Part shown: in pieces, positions 1 through 11,591 of the stretch
Layout of the letters: each line of letters opens with the position of its first letter
How positions within the stretch are numbered: the first letter of the stretch is position 1
NCBI RefSeq assembly: GCF_028069655.1
Contig: NZ_JAMCOS010000001.1
Location: forward strand, 2,262,001-2,326,000
Origin: Acidovorax sp. NCPPB 4044
GTDB taxonomy: Bacteria > Pseudomonadota > Gammaproteobacteria > Burkholderiales > Burkholderiaceae_C
DNA: 64,000 nt
Direction of reading: 5' to 3'
The notes under the pieces: generated by a model
Databases searched by the model: none
Told to the model about the DNA's origin: nothing
What the model saw: only the letters and a program-made list of their open reading frames with translations
Position numbers and translations under genes: made by a program

Positions 1-678
1 CCCCAGCGCATCGCCCGCCATCCCCACCACCGCACCCATCGCCAGGCACCCCAGCTTGCCCAGGAAGTTGCCCCGACCCATCGCCAGCCCCACCCCGATC
101 TCCAGCGCCGTCTCCCACCACTGCCGGTCGTCCGCGATCTCCAGGTACGCCGTCTTGTTGCCCCCCAGCAGCACGTTGTCCGAGCCCGTGGCAATCTGCG
201 CCGCGCACATGAGCTTGTCGCCCTTGCGCGCCGCCGGGTACGTCTCGATGAACACCGAGTCCGAGCCCTCGGCAATGAAGTTCGGGTTCGGCTGCCCGTG
301 CTTGCGGCACACGGTGGCGTCCGCCACCGCACGCATCGCCGCCTTCCGGTTGATGAACACCGTCGCCGCCCCGCGCGTGCCCAGCTGGCCCGTGATGTCC
401 AGCTCACCGATGCCCTCGGTCATCTCCTGGATCTTCTTCTCCTTGTAGTCGCTCCAGCCCGTCGCCCCCCCGATGAAGCCCGCCAGCAGCCCGCACGCGA
501 TGATCGCCCCGCATCCCATCGTGGCCACCGACACCCCCGTCACCAGCGCCACCGTCCCCGCAACGATCAGCGTCTCCACCATCCCCGCCGCCAGCCGCAG
601 TCCCACCCGCGCCAGACGCGCCCACACCGACACGTGGCCTATGTCGTCTTCGAACCTTGCTGCCGCCATGCCTCCCAT
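1..678 (-). CDS. prePAAR/PAAR-type T6SS effector, N-terminal part (runs off the window)
   Basis: The reading frame is open from an ATG at 678 to the window edge, giving 226 codons without a stop; an AAAGG ribosome site lies about 8 nt upstream. Residues 6-15 match the prePAAR motif AARxxDxxxH exactly (A6 A7 R8, D11, H15). A hydrophobic stretch at about 33-75 looks like a pair of transmembrane helices, and a PAAR-like region follows from about residue 105. In known systems such proteins sit on the VgrG spike tip, and the N-terminal helices are held by an Eag chaperone. Here the chaperone gene and vgrG lie immediately upstream on the same strand. The toxin domain would be at the C-terminus, outside the window, so its activity (Rhs cage or other) cannot be read. 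Confidence 0.85.
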   Translation of the reverse strand, partial: MGGMAAARFEDDIGHVSVWARLARVGLRLAAGMVETLIVAGTVALVTGVSVATMGCGAIIACGLLAGFIGGATGWSDYKEKKIQEMTEGIGELDITGQLGTRGAATVFINRKAAMRAVADATVCRKHGQPNPNFIAEGSDSVFIETYPAARKGDKLMCAAQIATGSDNVLLGGNKTAYLEIADDRQWWETALEIGVGLAMGRGNFLGKLGCLAMGAVVGMAGDALG

Positions 679-769
679 TGCGCGTGCCTTTCTTGTCCTT
701 TTGGTGTGCCTGCCGGATTCCGGATGCCGCGGGCCGCGGTCCGGTGCGGCGTCTTGCGCCCGTTGTCTC

Positions 770-1219
770 TTAGATCGCCCCGTCCTTGCCGCGCAGCACG
801 AAGCTCGCGAGCACCGCATCGACCTTGCGGTGGTGCTCCTCGGTGAAGGGCACCGGCAGCGAGAACGTGAGGTTGAGCACCGTGTGCGAGTCCGGCAGCA
901 GGAAGAGCGATTGCACGTGGTGCACGGTGCGCCCCTGCTGCTTGTAGCTCACGGTGAACTTCGAGCCCCCGATCTTCTGCTCGGGCGCGCCCAGCTGCGC
1001 GGGCAGCAGCTCCCCGCGCGTGAACTTGGCCACCTGCCGCGAGAGGTCTGCGAGCTGGCGCTTCAGGAACTCCGGCGGCGTCTCGTCCGCCTCCAGCTCG
1101 TCCTTGGAGATCGCCACCGTCATCTCGCCCGTGCCCGGCGTGGGCGCGAGCAGGTGCATGGTGCGGTCGCTCACGTGGTCCGGCGCCTCGATGCGCCCTT
1201 CGTTGAAGTGGTAGAGCAT
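770..1219 (-). CDS. Eag-type T6SS effector chaperone (DcrB/DUF1795 family)
   Basis: This 149-residue protein has the DUF1795/DcrB-like pattern: an N-terminal MLYHFNEGRI strand, a central 'FLKRQLADLSRQVAKFTRG' helix and a C-terminal FSLPVPFTEEHHRKVDAVLASF segment. The length is typical of EagR/EagT6 chaperones, which shield the transmembrane helices of prePAAR effectors before loading on VgrG. It sits 34 bp downstream of vgrG and 91 bp upstream of the prePAAR gene, the usual vgrG-eag-effector order. The function is assigned from the family and this context. Confidence 0.85.
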   Translation of the reverse strand: MLYHFNEGRIEAPDHVSDRTMHLLAPTPGTGEMTVAISKDELEADETPPEFLKRQLADLSRQVAKFTRGELLPAQLGAPEQKIGGSKFTVSYKQQGRTVHHVQSLFLLPDSHTVLNLTFSLPVPFTEEHHRKVDAVLASFVLRGKDGAI

Positions 1220-1253
1220 GTGTCTTTGCGGCCAGGGGCGCTGCGCGGCGCCC

Positions 1254-3785
1254 TCAGCAGTTCAGGTTGATCTTCTTGCCGAACTGGTCGAGGTCGTCCT
1301 GGAAGTTGAACACCCCCTTGACCCCGTTCAGCACGATGGTGCCGTCGGCCTTGAGCGTGAGCGAGGCCTTGCCGCACACGAGCGTGATGCTCTCTCCGGC
1401 CACCTCCGTGATGTGCTTGCCCGCGCTCACGAACACCGTGTCGCTCTGCGCGTTCACCACCACGTTCTCCTTGCCCAGCACGTGCGCGTTGAGCGCCGTG
1501 GACGACAGCGTGATGTTCTGCTCGGCCACCAGGTTCATGTGGCCCGTCTTGGCCACCGAGGCCACGTCCCCGGCCGAGACCATGTTGGTCTGCCCGCCCG
1601 AGGTGACGTGCGTCAGCATCCCGCTCTTGGCCAGCTGCGTGAGCTGCGCGCCGCTGGAGACGGTGATGTGCTGCGTGGCGTGCACCGAGGTGCTCTGGCC
1701 CGAGCTCACCACGATCGGCTTGGGGCTGATCAGGCTCTGGCCCTCCGGGCTCACGATGGAGACCACCGGCTTGGTGATGTCGCGCGAGAGGTCCATCAGG
1801 CCCCGCGCATCGGGCATGGCCGGGTCGGTGTTCGTCGGCATGGCCGTCTCGCCCCCACCCCCCCCGCCACCATCGCCACCGCCCCCCAGGGCCGAGGCCA
1901 TCTTGGCGAGCGAGGCCGCCCCGCCCGCAGATCCCCCGGTGATCGCCGCGATCGCCGTGCCCAGGCTGGAGATCTGCGAGGACTTCATCGCGTTCAGCGC
2001 CCCGATCGTCGACTGCGCCGAGCTCACCGCCTGCCCCGCCTCCTGCATCAGCGAGGAGGTGTTGGCCAGGCTCGCCCCCAGGTGCTCGAAGCCGTCCGGG
2101 TTGTTCACCGACACCCGCGAGGTGAAGTCCTGGTTGTACGTGGTGATCAGGAGGCCCTTGTCCGCACGGATCGAGCCCCACAGGTCCGTGCGCAGCTCGA
2201 AGCCGTAGCCGCGCTGCGAGCCCGAGCCCTGGTGCATCAGGTACCCCATGTTCAGGTACGTGTTGCCGTAGGTGTTGGACAGCTCCAGGTGCTCCATGCC
2301 CTTCTTGTCCTCGAAGCGCAGCATGCTCGCGCCACCGCCGCCCTTGCTCCAGTGCGTGAGCGTGCCCGACTGCGTCTTGTGGTCGGGCAGCTTCCACGGC
2401 GGCATCTGGTCGGCGTTGTACACCCGCCCCGTGATGAGCGGGTAGTCCGGGTCCCCATTGAGGAAGTCCACCACCACTTCCTGCCCGATGCGCGGCAGGT
2501 AGATGCTGCCGTAGTTCTGCCCCGCCCAGCCCTGCGAGACGCGGATCCAGCAGCTCGACTGCTCGTCGAACCTGCCCTCCCGGTCCCAGTGGAACTGCAC
2601 CTTCACCCGCCCGTACTGGTCCGGCCAGATCTCCTCGCCCGGCGGGCCCACGACCACCGCCGTCTGCGGGCCCGTGGTCTTCGGTTTGGGCGTCACCCGC
2701 TCGGGCGTGTACGGCACGCTCGTGGGCTGCGCCTGCAGCACGAAGCGCTGGAAGGAGCCTTCCTCCTGCTCGCTGCCCGCCTCCCCGGGCACCGCCGCGC
2801 TCGCCCGCGGGTTCTCCCGGAAGTGGTACTCCACCGCCGTGAGCAGGTAGGGCTGGTTCTGGTCCCCGCGCGGGTAGTTCTCCAGCGTGAACGTGTAGCC
2901 CGGCGCCAGCGCCCGGTGGCGCGACTCCCCACGCACCGTGCTGCGCCCCGAGAGGTTGCCCTGCAGCCGCACCCGCGCGTACGCCTCCCCGTCGCCGAAT
3001 TCCGTGTACCCGCCCGGCCACTCGTAGGTCTCGTGCGCGTCGTGGCTGTGCCCCGGCGGCATCTGCCGCATGTTCGCCAGGTCCGCACGGGGCTTCTTGA
3101 AGTCGTAGTCGTCGTTGTAGTACCGCCCCGACTTGATCTCCTCGAAGAGCTCCCACGCGTGGATGTTCTCCCGGTCCGCCGCCGCCGCCTTCTCCGGCGG
3201 ATAGAACGGGATCACCGCCGCCCCCGCCAGCGGCTCGTGCGAGGCCACGATGTCATCGGCCAGCGTCAGCGTGTGCTGCCCCGCACTGTGCTGGTGGTAG
3301 TAATAGATCCCCTCGTGCTCCATCAGCCGCGAGACGAACTGCAGGTCGCTCTCCCCATATTGCACGCAGTAATCCCACGTGCGGTAGCTGCGGCTGAGTT
3401 TCTTGTCCAGCGGATAGCCGTAGACCCCCAGTACCTCCTCGATGATCTGCGGCACGCTCTTGTTCTGGAATATCCGGAAGTCGCTCTTGCGCGACGCCAG
3501 CCACACCCACGGCTGCAGCCTCAGCCGGTACGAGTAGTACCGGTGGTCCTGCCCCTGCATCCCGAACCGCGTCACGATCCCGTCGATGTAGCGCCGCCCA
3601 CCGCCCTCCGTCTCCACCACCACCGTCGCGTTCTTGCCCAAAAGCGCCTTCGGATCCACCTCCCGGCTCTCGCTTTGCAGGTCGATGTCCAGGCTGTACA
3701 CCTCGCTCAGCCCCTCCCGGCCCCGCATCTCCCGGAAATGCAGCGATTCCCCTACCGGCGTTTGTATGGTGACTCGACGTGTCAT
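1254..3785 (-). CDS. vgrG: Type VI secretion spike protein VgrG
   Basis: An 843-residue VgrG/TssI forms the trimeric puncturing spike of the type VI secretion system. The N-terminal half contains the gp27-like region (VYSLDIDLQSES, YCVQYGESDLQFVSRLMEHEGIYYY) and the gp5 OB fold (DQYGRVKVQFHWDREG, SCWIRVSQGWAGQNYG, PRIGQEVVVDFLNGDPDYP). The C-terminal half is a beta-helix with DUF2345-type repeats, roughly residues 530-840. A Gly-rich, low-complexity linker lies near residues 633-646. The ATG at 3785 is followed directly by the conserved N-terminus. The upstream 110 bp are AT-rich and probably hold the promoter of the vgrG-eag-PAAR operon. This VgrG probably delivers the neighbouring PAAR effector. 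Confidence 0.95.
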   Translation of the reverse strand: MTRRVTIQTPVGESLHFREMRGREGLSEVYSLDIDLQSESREVDPKALLGKNATVVVETEGGGRRYIDGIVTRFGMQGQDHRYYSYRLRLQPWVWLASRKSDFRIFQNKSVPQIIEEVLGVYGYPLDKKLSRSYRTWDYCVQYGESDLQFVSRLMEHEGIYYYHQHSAGQHTLTLADDIVASHEPLAGAAVIPFYPPEKAAAADRENIHAWELFEEIKSGRYYNDDYDFKKPRADLANMRQMPPGHSHDAHETYEWPGGYTEFGDGEAYARVRLQGNLSGRSTVRGESRHRALAPGYTFTLENYPRGDQNQPYLLTAVEYHFRENPRASAAVPGEAGSEQEEGSFQRFVLQAQPTSVPYTPERVTPKPKTTGPQTAVVVGPPGEEIWPDQYGRVKVQFHWDREGRFDEQSSCWIRVSQGWAGQNYGSIYLPRIGQEVVVDFLNGDPDYPLITGRVYNADQMPPWKLPDHKTQSGTLTHWSKGGGGASMLRFEDKKGMEHLELSNTYGNTYLNMGYLMHQGSGSQRGYGFELRTDLWGSIRADKGLLITTYNQDFTSRVSVNNPDGFEHLGASLANTSSLMQEAGQAVSSAQSTIGALNAMKSSQISSLGTAIAAITGGSAGGAASLAKMASALGGGGDGGGGGGGETAMPTNTDPAMPDARGLMDLSRDITKPVVSIVSPEGQSLISPKPIVVSSGQSTSVHATQHITVSSGAQLTQLAKSGMLTHVTSGGQTNMVSAGDVASVAKTGHMNLVAEQNITLSSTALNAHVLGKENVVVNAQSDTVFVSAGKHITEVAGESITLVCGKASLTLKADGTIVLNGVKGVFNFQDDLDQFGKKINLNC

Positions 3786-3939
3786 AATGAAACCAGACGT
3801 ATTTAAACGTATTATTTAATTACGTATTTACGGGATTTATGAAGCGGCGAATCATAGCTTTGATTCGTTTTGGTGCAAATCCTGGAAATACGCGGTTTGA
3901 CGTGCCGCAATTTTCCGGATATTCGATGTCAATCAAGAG
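3786..3939. promoter_or_regulatory. AT-rich intergenic region upstream of vgrG
   Basis: The stretch between the vgrG start and the ligA terminator is markedly AT-rich compared with its surroundings, including runs such as TTTAAACGTATTATTTAATT. It most likely carries the vgrG operon promoter. No exact -35/-10 pair was assigned and no gene is seen. Confidence 0.4.
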
Positions 3940-3975
3940 AAACGGGCGCGCGGACAAAAGCCCGCGCGCCCGTTT
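3940..3975 (-). terminator. Rho-independent terminator after ligA
   Basis: A perfect 14-bp stem (AAACGGGCGCGCGG with its complement) surrounds an 8-nt loop starting 15 bp beyond the ligA stop. It is followed on the minus strand by a pyrimidine/T-rich run. Confidence 0.8.
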
Positions 3976-3990
3976 TCACGGCATGCGGGT

Positions 3991-7360
<3,370 letters not shown>

Positions 7361-7426
7361 GGTATGAGTGAAACGGTGTGGCGCGGTGACCGGCTGCCCT
7401 GCATCATGCGGACCTCGTGTAGGACG

Positions 7427-10400
7427 TCAGGCATCCGCCATCGACAGCGCGGACTCCATGTCCACCGCGACGATGCGCGAGACGCCCTGCTCCTGCATGG
7501 TCACGCCGATGAGTTGCTCGGCCATCTCCATGGCGATCTTGTTGTGGCTGATGAAAAGGAACTGCGTGCTCCGGCTCATGCTGGCGACGAGTTTGGCATA
7601 GCGCTCGGTGTTCGCGTCGTCCAGCGGTGCATCGACTTCGTCGAGCAGGCAGAACGGCGCGGGGTTGAGCTGGAAGATCGCGAAGACCAGCGCGATGGCG
7701 GTCAGCGCCTTCTCGCCACCCGAGAGCAGGTGGATGGTCTGGTTCTTCTTGCCCGGCGGCTGGGCCATGACCTGCACACCGGAGTCGAGGATCTCGTCGC
7801 CCGTCATGATGAGGCGGGCCTGCCCGCCGCCGAACAGCTCGGGGAACATGCGGCCGAAATGCCCGTTCACGGTCTCGAACGTGCCCGACAGCAGGGTGCG
7901 CGTCTCCGCATCGATCTTGCGGATGGCGTCCTCCAGCGTGTTCATGGCGAGCGTCAGGTCTTCGGTCTGCGCGTCCAAAAAGGTCTTGCGTTCGCGGGCG
8001 AGCTGCAGCTCTTCGAGCGCGGCGAGGTTCACGGCGCCCAGCGCGGCGATCTCGCGGTGAAGGCGGTCGATCTCGGACTGCAGCCCGGCCGATCGAACCC
8101 CACCCTGCTCGATGGAGCGGGCCACCGCTTCCAGGTCGGCCTGGGCATCGGCCAGCAGGCCGGTGTACTGCTCCAGGCCCAGGCGCGCGGCCTGTTCCTT
8201 GAGCTGGAAATCGGTGATGCGCTGGCGCAGCGGGTCGAGCGCCCGCTCCAGCTGCAGCCGCCGCTCGTCGCTGGCGCGCAGCCGGGCGGTCAGGTCGTCG
8301 TACTCACTGCGCTGCGCGGCCAGCGCCTTTTCGCGCTCCATCTTCAGGTCCAGGGCCTGCTGCAGCCCGCCTTGCGCGGCTGCCGACGACAGCCGGCCCG
8401 CTTCGTCCTGTGCCCGCTGGCGCTCGTCGGCCAAGGCGGTGCATTGCGCGCGGGCGGTGTCGATGGTGCGCGCCAGCTCGGCCCGCCGGGCGTCCAGGCT
8501 GCGGCGCGAGAAAGTGGCTTCCTGGGCCTGCCGCTCCAGGCTGCGCTGCTGCTCGCGGCACTCGGCCAGCCGGCGCTCGGATTCGATCACCCGGTCGCCC
8601 AACTGGGCGTGGCGCTCCTGGCTGTCGGCCAGTTGCATGTCCAGTTCCTCGAACCGCGCCTCGGCCGTGACCGCGCGCTCCTGCAGGTCGGAGAGCTGGG
8701 CATCGACCTCGGCCAGATCGGCGCCGATCTGCGCGCTGCGCGCCCGCGCCTGTTCTGCGAGCTGGGTGAGGCGCAGCGTCTCCACCTGCAGCTCGTGGCG
8801 GCGGCCCTGGGCCTCGCTGGCTTCGCGGCGCGCGGACACCAGGCGCTGGGAGGCGTCGGCATAGGCGGCTTCGGCACGCACCAGCGCCGTGCGCGATTCG
8901 TCGTGGATGAGGGTCTGGGCGCGCAGCTCTTTTTCGAGGTGCTCGATCTCCTGGGCGCGGGCCAGCAGGCCCGACTGCTCGGAATCCTGCGCGTAAAAGC
9001 TCACGCCGTGCGCGCTCACGGCATGGCCGCTCGGCACGTAGACCGTCTCGCCGGGGCGCAGTTGCGCGCGGCGGTCGAGGGCCTCGTCGAGCGTGGCCGC
9101 GGTCTGGCAGCCCTGCAGCCAGTCCCCGAGCACGGACCGCAGTCCGGCGTCGGCCACCTCCAGCAGATCGGCCAGCCGGTGCGCGCCGGCCGGCGCAGGC
9201 GCCGCGGCGGACGGTGCGGAGGTGCTGTAGAACGCCAGCCGGGCCGGCGGCGCGTCCTGCGCGCCCGCGCCGAGGAATCCGCGCACGGTGTCGAGGCGCC
9301 CCACTTCCAGGGCGCCCAGGCGCTCGCGCAGCGCCGCTTCCAGCGCGTTCTCCCAGCCGGGCTCGATGTGCAGCCGGCTCCAGAGGCCCTGCAGGCCTTC
9401 CAGTCCGTGCCGGGCGAGCCAGGGCTTGAGCTTGCCGTCGGTCTTGACCTTTTCCTGCAGGGCCTTGAGCGCTTCGAGCCGCGCCGACAAATCGGCCTGC
9501 CGCGCGCCTTCGGCGTTCACGGCCTGCTGGCGCTGGCGGCGCTCGTCGTCGAGCTGGGGCACGCTGTCCTGCAGTTCGGCGAGCCGCGCCTCGGCCATCT
9601 CGGCGGACTCTTCGGCGGCGGCCAGCTGCTCGCCCAGGTTGGCCAGGCGGATTTCGTCGGGGGCGGCCAGGGCGTTGCGGTCGGCGCGCAGTCGTTCGTG
9701 GCGGGCTTCCGCCTGCCGGCGCTGCTCCTGCAGGCTGCGCTGCTCGGCGGCCAGCACCTGGATCTGCTGCTGCACCTGGACCACCGACGTGCGCTGCGCC
9801 TCGGCCCGCTGCTGGGCCTGCCGCAGGGCATCTTCCAGGTCGGGCAGTTGCAGGGCCTGTTCTTCCACTTGGGCGGCCAGCAGTTCAGCGCGCTCCTCGG
9901 CATCCACGCCGGCACCGGCGAGGTTCTCCATCTCGGCCTCGGCCTCCTCCTGGCGCGTGGACCACTGCACGATCTGCTCGGCCAGTTGCCCCAGGCGCTG
10001 CTCCACGCGCTGGCGGCCTTCCACCACATAGCGGATCTCGGCTTCGAGCTTGCCGACTTCGGCGGTCGCCTCATAGAGGCGGCCCTGGGCCTGGTTGACC
10101 TGGTCGCCGGCCGCATAGTGGGCCTGGCGGATGGTTTCGAGCTCGGCCTCGACATGGCGCAGGTCGGCCGTGCGCGATTCGAGGTCGTTCACTGCCTGCA
10201 GGCCTTCGGTGCGCACGCGGTCCTGGTCGGCTTCGGCGTCGGCGCGCTTGAGGAACCAGAGCTGGTGCTGCCGCAGGGTGACGTCGGCCTGCAGCGCGTT
10301 GTAGCGGGCCGCCACCTCGGCCTGCTTTTCGAGGCGCTCGAGGTTGGCGTTCAGCTCGCGCAGGATGTCCTCGACGCGCGTGAGGTTCTCGCGCGTGTCG

Positions 10401-10954
10401 GCCAGGCGGTTCTCGGTCTCGCGGCGGCGCTCCTTGTACTTGGAGACGCCCGCCGCCTCTTCCAGGAAGAGCCGCAGCTCTTCGGGGCGCGATTCGATGA
10501 TGCGGCTGATGGTGCCCTGGCCGATGATGGCGTAGGCGCGCGGGCCCAGGCCCGTGCCGAGGAACACATCCTGCACGTCGCGGCGGCGCACGGGCTGGTT
10601 GTTGATGAAGTAGCTGCTGTTGCCCTCGCGCGTGAGCACGCGCTTGACGGCGATCTCGCCATACTGGTTCCACTGGCCGCCGGCGCGGTGGTCCGCGTTG
10701 TCGAAGACCAGTTCCACGCTGGAGCGGCTGGCGGGCTTGCGGTGCGTGGTGCCGTTGAAGATCACGTCCTGCATCGATTCGCCGCGCAGCTCGCTGGCCT
10801 TCGACTCGCCCAGCACCCAGCGCACCGCGTCCATGATGTTGGACTTGCCGCAGCCGTTCGGGCCCACCACGCCCACGAGCTGCCCCGGCAGCACGAAGTG
10901 CGTGGGTTCGGCGAACGACTTGAAGCCGGCGAGTTTGATGGAGTTCAGGCGCAC
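7427..10954 (-). CDS. smc: Chromosome segregation protein SMC
   Basis: A 1175-residue SMC ATPase of the condensin complex. The N-terminal head begins VRLNSIKLAGFKSF and has the Walker A motif GPNGCGKSN. Two long coiled coils flank a hinge near the middle of the protein. The C-terminal head carries the signature LSGGEKALTAIALVFAI and the Walker B region FCLLDEVDAPLDD. The GTG at 10954 is chosen because it places the conserved N-terminus at residue 1; the frame stays open upstream for 67 codons, but that part is low-complexity Pro/Arg-rich. No strong ribosome site precedes the GTG. It is the first gene of the smc-zipA-ligA block. Confidence 0.95.
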   Translation of the reverse strand: MRLNSIKLAGFKSFAEPTHFVLPGQLVGVVGPNGCGKSNIMDAVRWVLGESKASELRGESMQDVIFNGTTHRKPASRSSVELVFDNADHRAGGQWNQYGEIAVKRVLTREGNSSYFINNQPVRRRDVQDVFLGTGLGPRAYAIIGQGTISRIIESRPEELRLFLEEAAGVSKYKERRRETENRLADTRENLTRVEDILRELNANLERLEKQAEVAARYNALQADVTLRQHQLWFLKRADAEADQDRVRTEGLQAVNDLESRTADLRHVEAELETIRQAHYAAGDQVNQAQGRLYEATAEVGKLEAEIRYVVEGRQRVEQRLGQLAEQIVQWSTRQEEAEAEMENLAGAGVDAEERAELLAAQVEEQALQLPDLEDALRQAQQRAEAQRTSVVQVQQQIQVLAAEQRSLQEQRRQAEARHERLRADRNALAAPDEIRLANLGEQLAAAEESAEMAEARLAELQDSVPQLDDERRQRQQAVNAEGARQADLSARLEALKALQEKVKTDGKLKPWLARHGLEGLQGLWSRLHIEPGWENALEAALRERLGALEVGRLDTVRGFLGAGAQDAPPARLAFYSTSAPSAAAPAPAGAHRLADLLEVADAGLRSVLGDWLQGCQTAATLDEALDRRAQLRPGETVYVPSGHAVSAHGVSFYAQDSEQSGLLARAQEIEHLEKELRAQTLIHDESRTALVRAEAAYADASQRLVSARREASEAQGRRHELQVETLRLTQLAEQARARSAQIGADLAEVDAQLSDLQERAVTAEARFEELDMQLADSQERHAQLGDRVIESERRLAECREQQRSLERQAQEATFSRRSLDARRAELARTIDTARAQCTALADERQRAQDEAGRLSSAAAQGGLQQALDLKMEREKALAAQRSEYDDLTARLRASDERRLQLERALDPLRQRITDFQLKEQAARLGLEQYTGLLADAQADLEAVARSIEQGGVRSAGLQSEIDRLHREIAALGAVNLAALEELQLARERKTFLDAQTEDLTLAMNTLEDAIRKIDAETRTLLSGTFETVNGHFGRMFPELFGGGQARLIMTGDEILDSGVQVMAQPPGKKNQTIHLLSGGEKALTAIALVFAIFQLNPAPFCLLDEVDAPLDDANTERYAKLVASMSRSTQFLFISHNKIAMEMAEQLIGVTMQEQGVSRIVAVDMESALSMADA

Positions 10955-11235
10955 GGGGCGGACGGCGGGCAGGCAGGAAAGCGGGCGTGGCGAAGGGCGG
11001 GAAGGCCCGGGACGGGCCGGCCGGGACGGTGCGCCCAGGCCCGGCGGGCAGCGCCGGATGATACCGTGGCGCACTGCCCCACCCGAGGCAAAACCCGCGC
11101 CGGACCCGCGGCGCCCGCGGGGGCGTGCGCCGCGCGGCAGGCCCGGGAACGGCACCGCACCCGGAGTGCGAGCCGAATCACCTCCATGCCGCCGGATCCA
11201 TTGAATAGTTTGCTATTAAATATATAGCATCCAAG
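10955..11235. other. Intergenic region between smc and the UPF0060 gene
   Basis: This 281-bp GC-rich stretch upstream of smc contains one copy of the dispersed hairpin element (11183-11228). No gene is supported. Confidence 0.6.
11183..11228 (+). repeat. Dispersed hairpin element, copy A
   Basis: The constant head ATGCCGCCGGAT-CCATTGAATAG is followed by TTTGCTAT, a short A/T loop and ATAGC, which can form a small hairpin. Near-identical sequence occurs at 19037 and 30588. More diverged or inverted copies occur at 39943, 57742 and 63648. Confidence 0.85.
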
Positions 11236-11571
11236 TCATGCGCCGCCGCGCGGCGCGAAGGCGATGATCCCCATGCCCGCGAGCGTCACGGCACCGCCCG
11301 CGATGTCCCAGGCACCGGGGCGCACGCCATCGACGGCCCAGAGCCAGCCCAGCGCCACCACGACATACACGCCGCCATAGGCCGCGTAGACACGGCCGGC
11401 CGCCGCCGGGTGCAGGGTCAGCAGCCAGGCGAAGAGCGCCAGGCTCAAAGCGCCGGGCACCAGCAGCCAGGCGCTGTGGCCCTGGCGCAGCCAGAGCCAG
11501 GGCAGATAGCAGCCCGCGATCTCGGCCAGGGCCGTGACGACGTAGAGCGCGAGGGTCTTGAGTTCGGGCAT
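11236..11571 (-). CDS. UPF0060 (YnfA-family) small membrane protein
   Basis: This 111-residue protein has four predicted membrane helices and the YnfA/UPF0060 pattern: [57 protein letters not shown]. The helices are short, as in small-multidrug-resistance-like transporters, but the physiological role of the family is unsettled. It is encoded 20 bp after the GGDEF-EAL gene on the same strand and could be read through from it. Confidence 0.9.
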   Translation of the reverse strand: MPELKTLALYVVTALAEIAGCYLPWLWLRQGHSAWLLVPGALSLALFAWLLTLHPAAAGRVYAAYGGVYVVVALGWLWAVDGVRPGAWDIAGGAVTLAGMGIIAFAPRGGA

Positions 11572-11591
11572 GGGCAGTCCGTCCGGGCGGT

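Noticed and set aside
404..625. A 73-codon minus-strand frame at the left edge
   Set aside because: Gly/Asp-rich shadow inside the prePAAR effector gene, which is in a different frame.
1218..3806. An 862-codon plus-strand open frame across vgrG
   Set aside because: Low-complexity Arg/Val/His-rich translation, antisense to an unambiguous VgrG.
10955..11155. Extended N-terminus of SMC
   Set aside because: The in-frame extension is low-complexity Pro/Arg sequence. Family proteins begin at the RLNSIKLAGFKSF segment, which fits the GTG at 10954.
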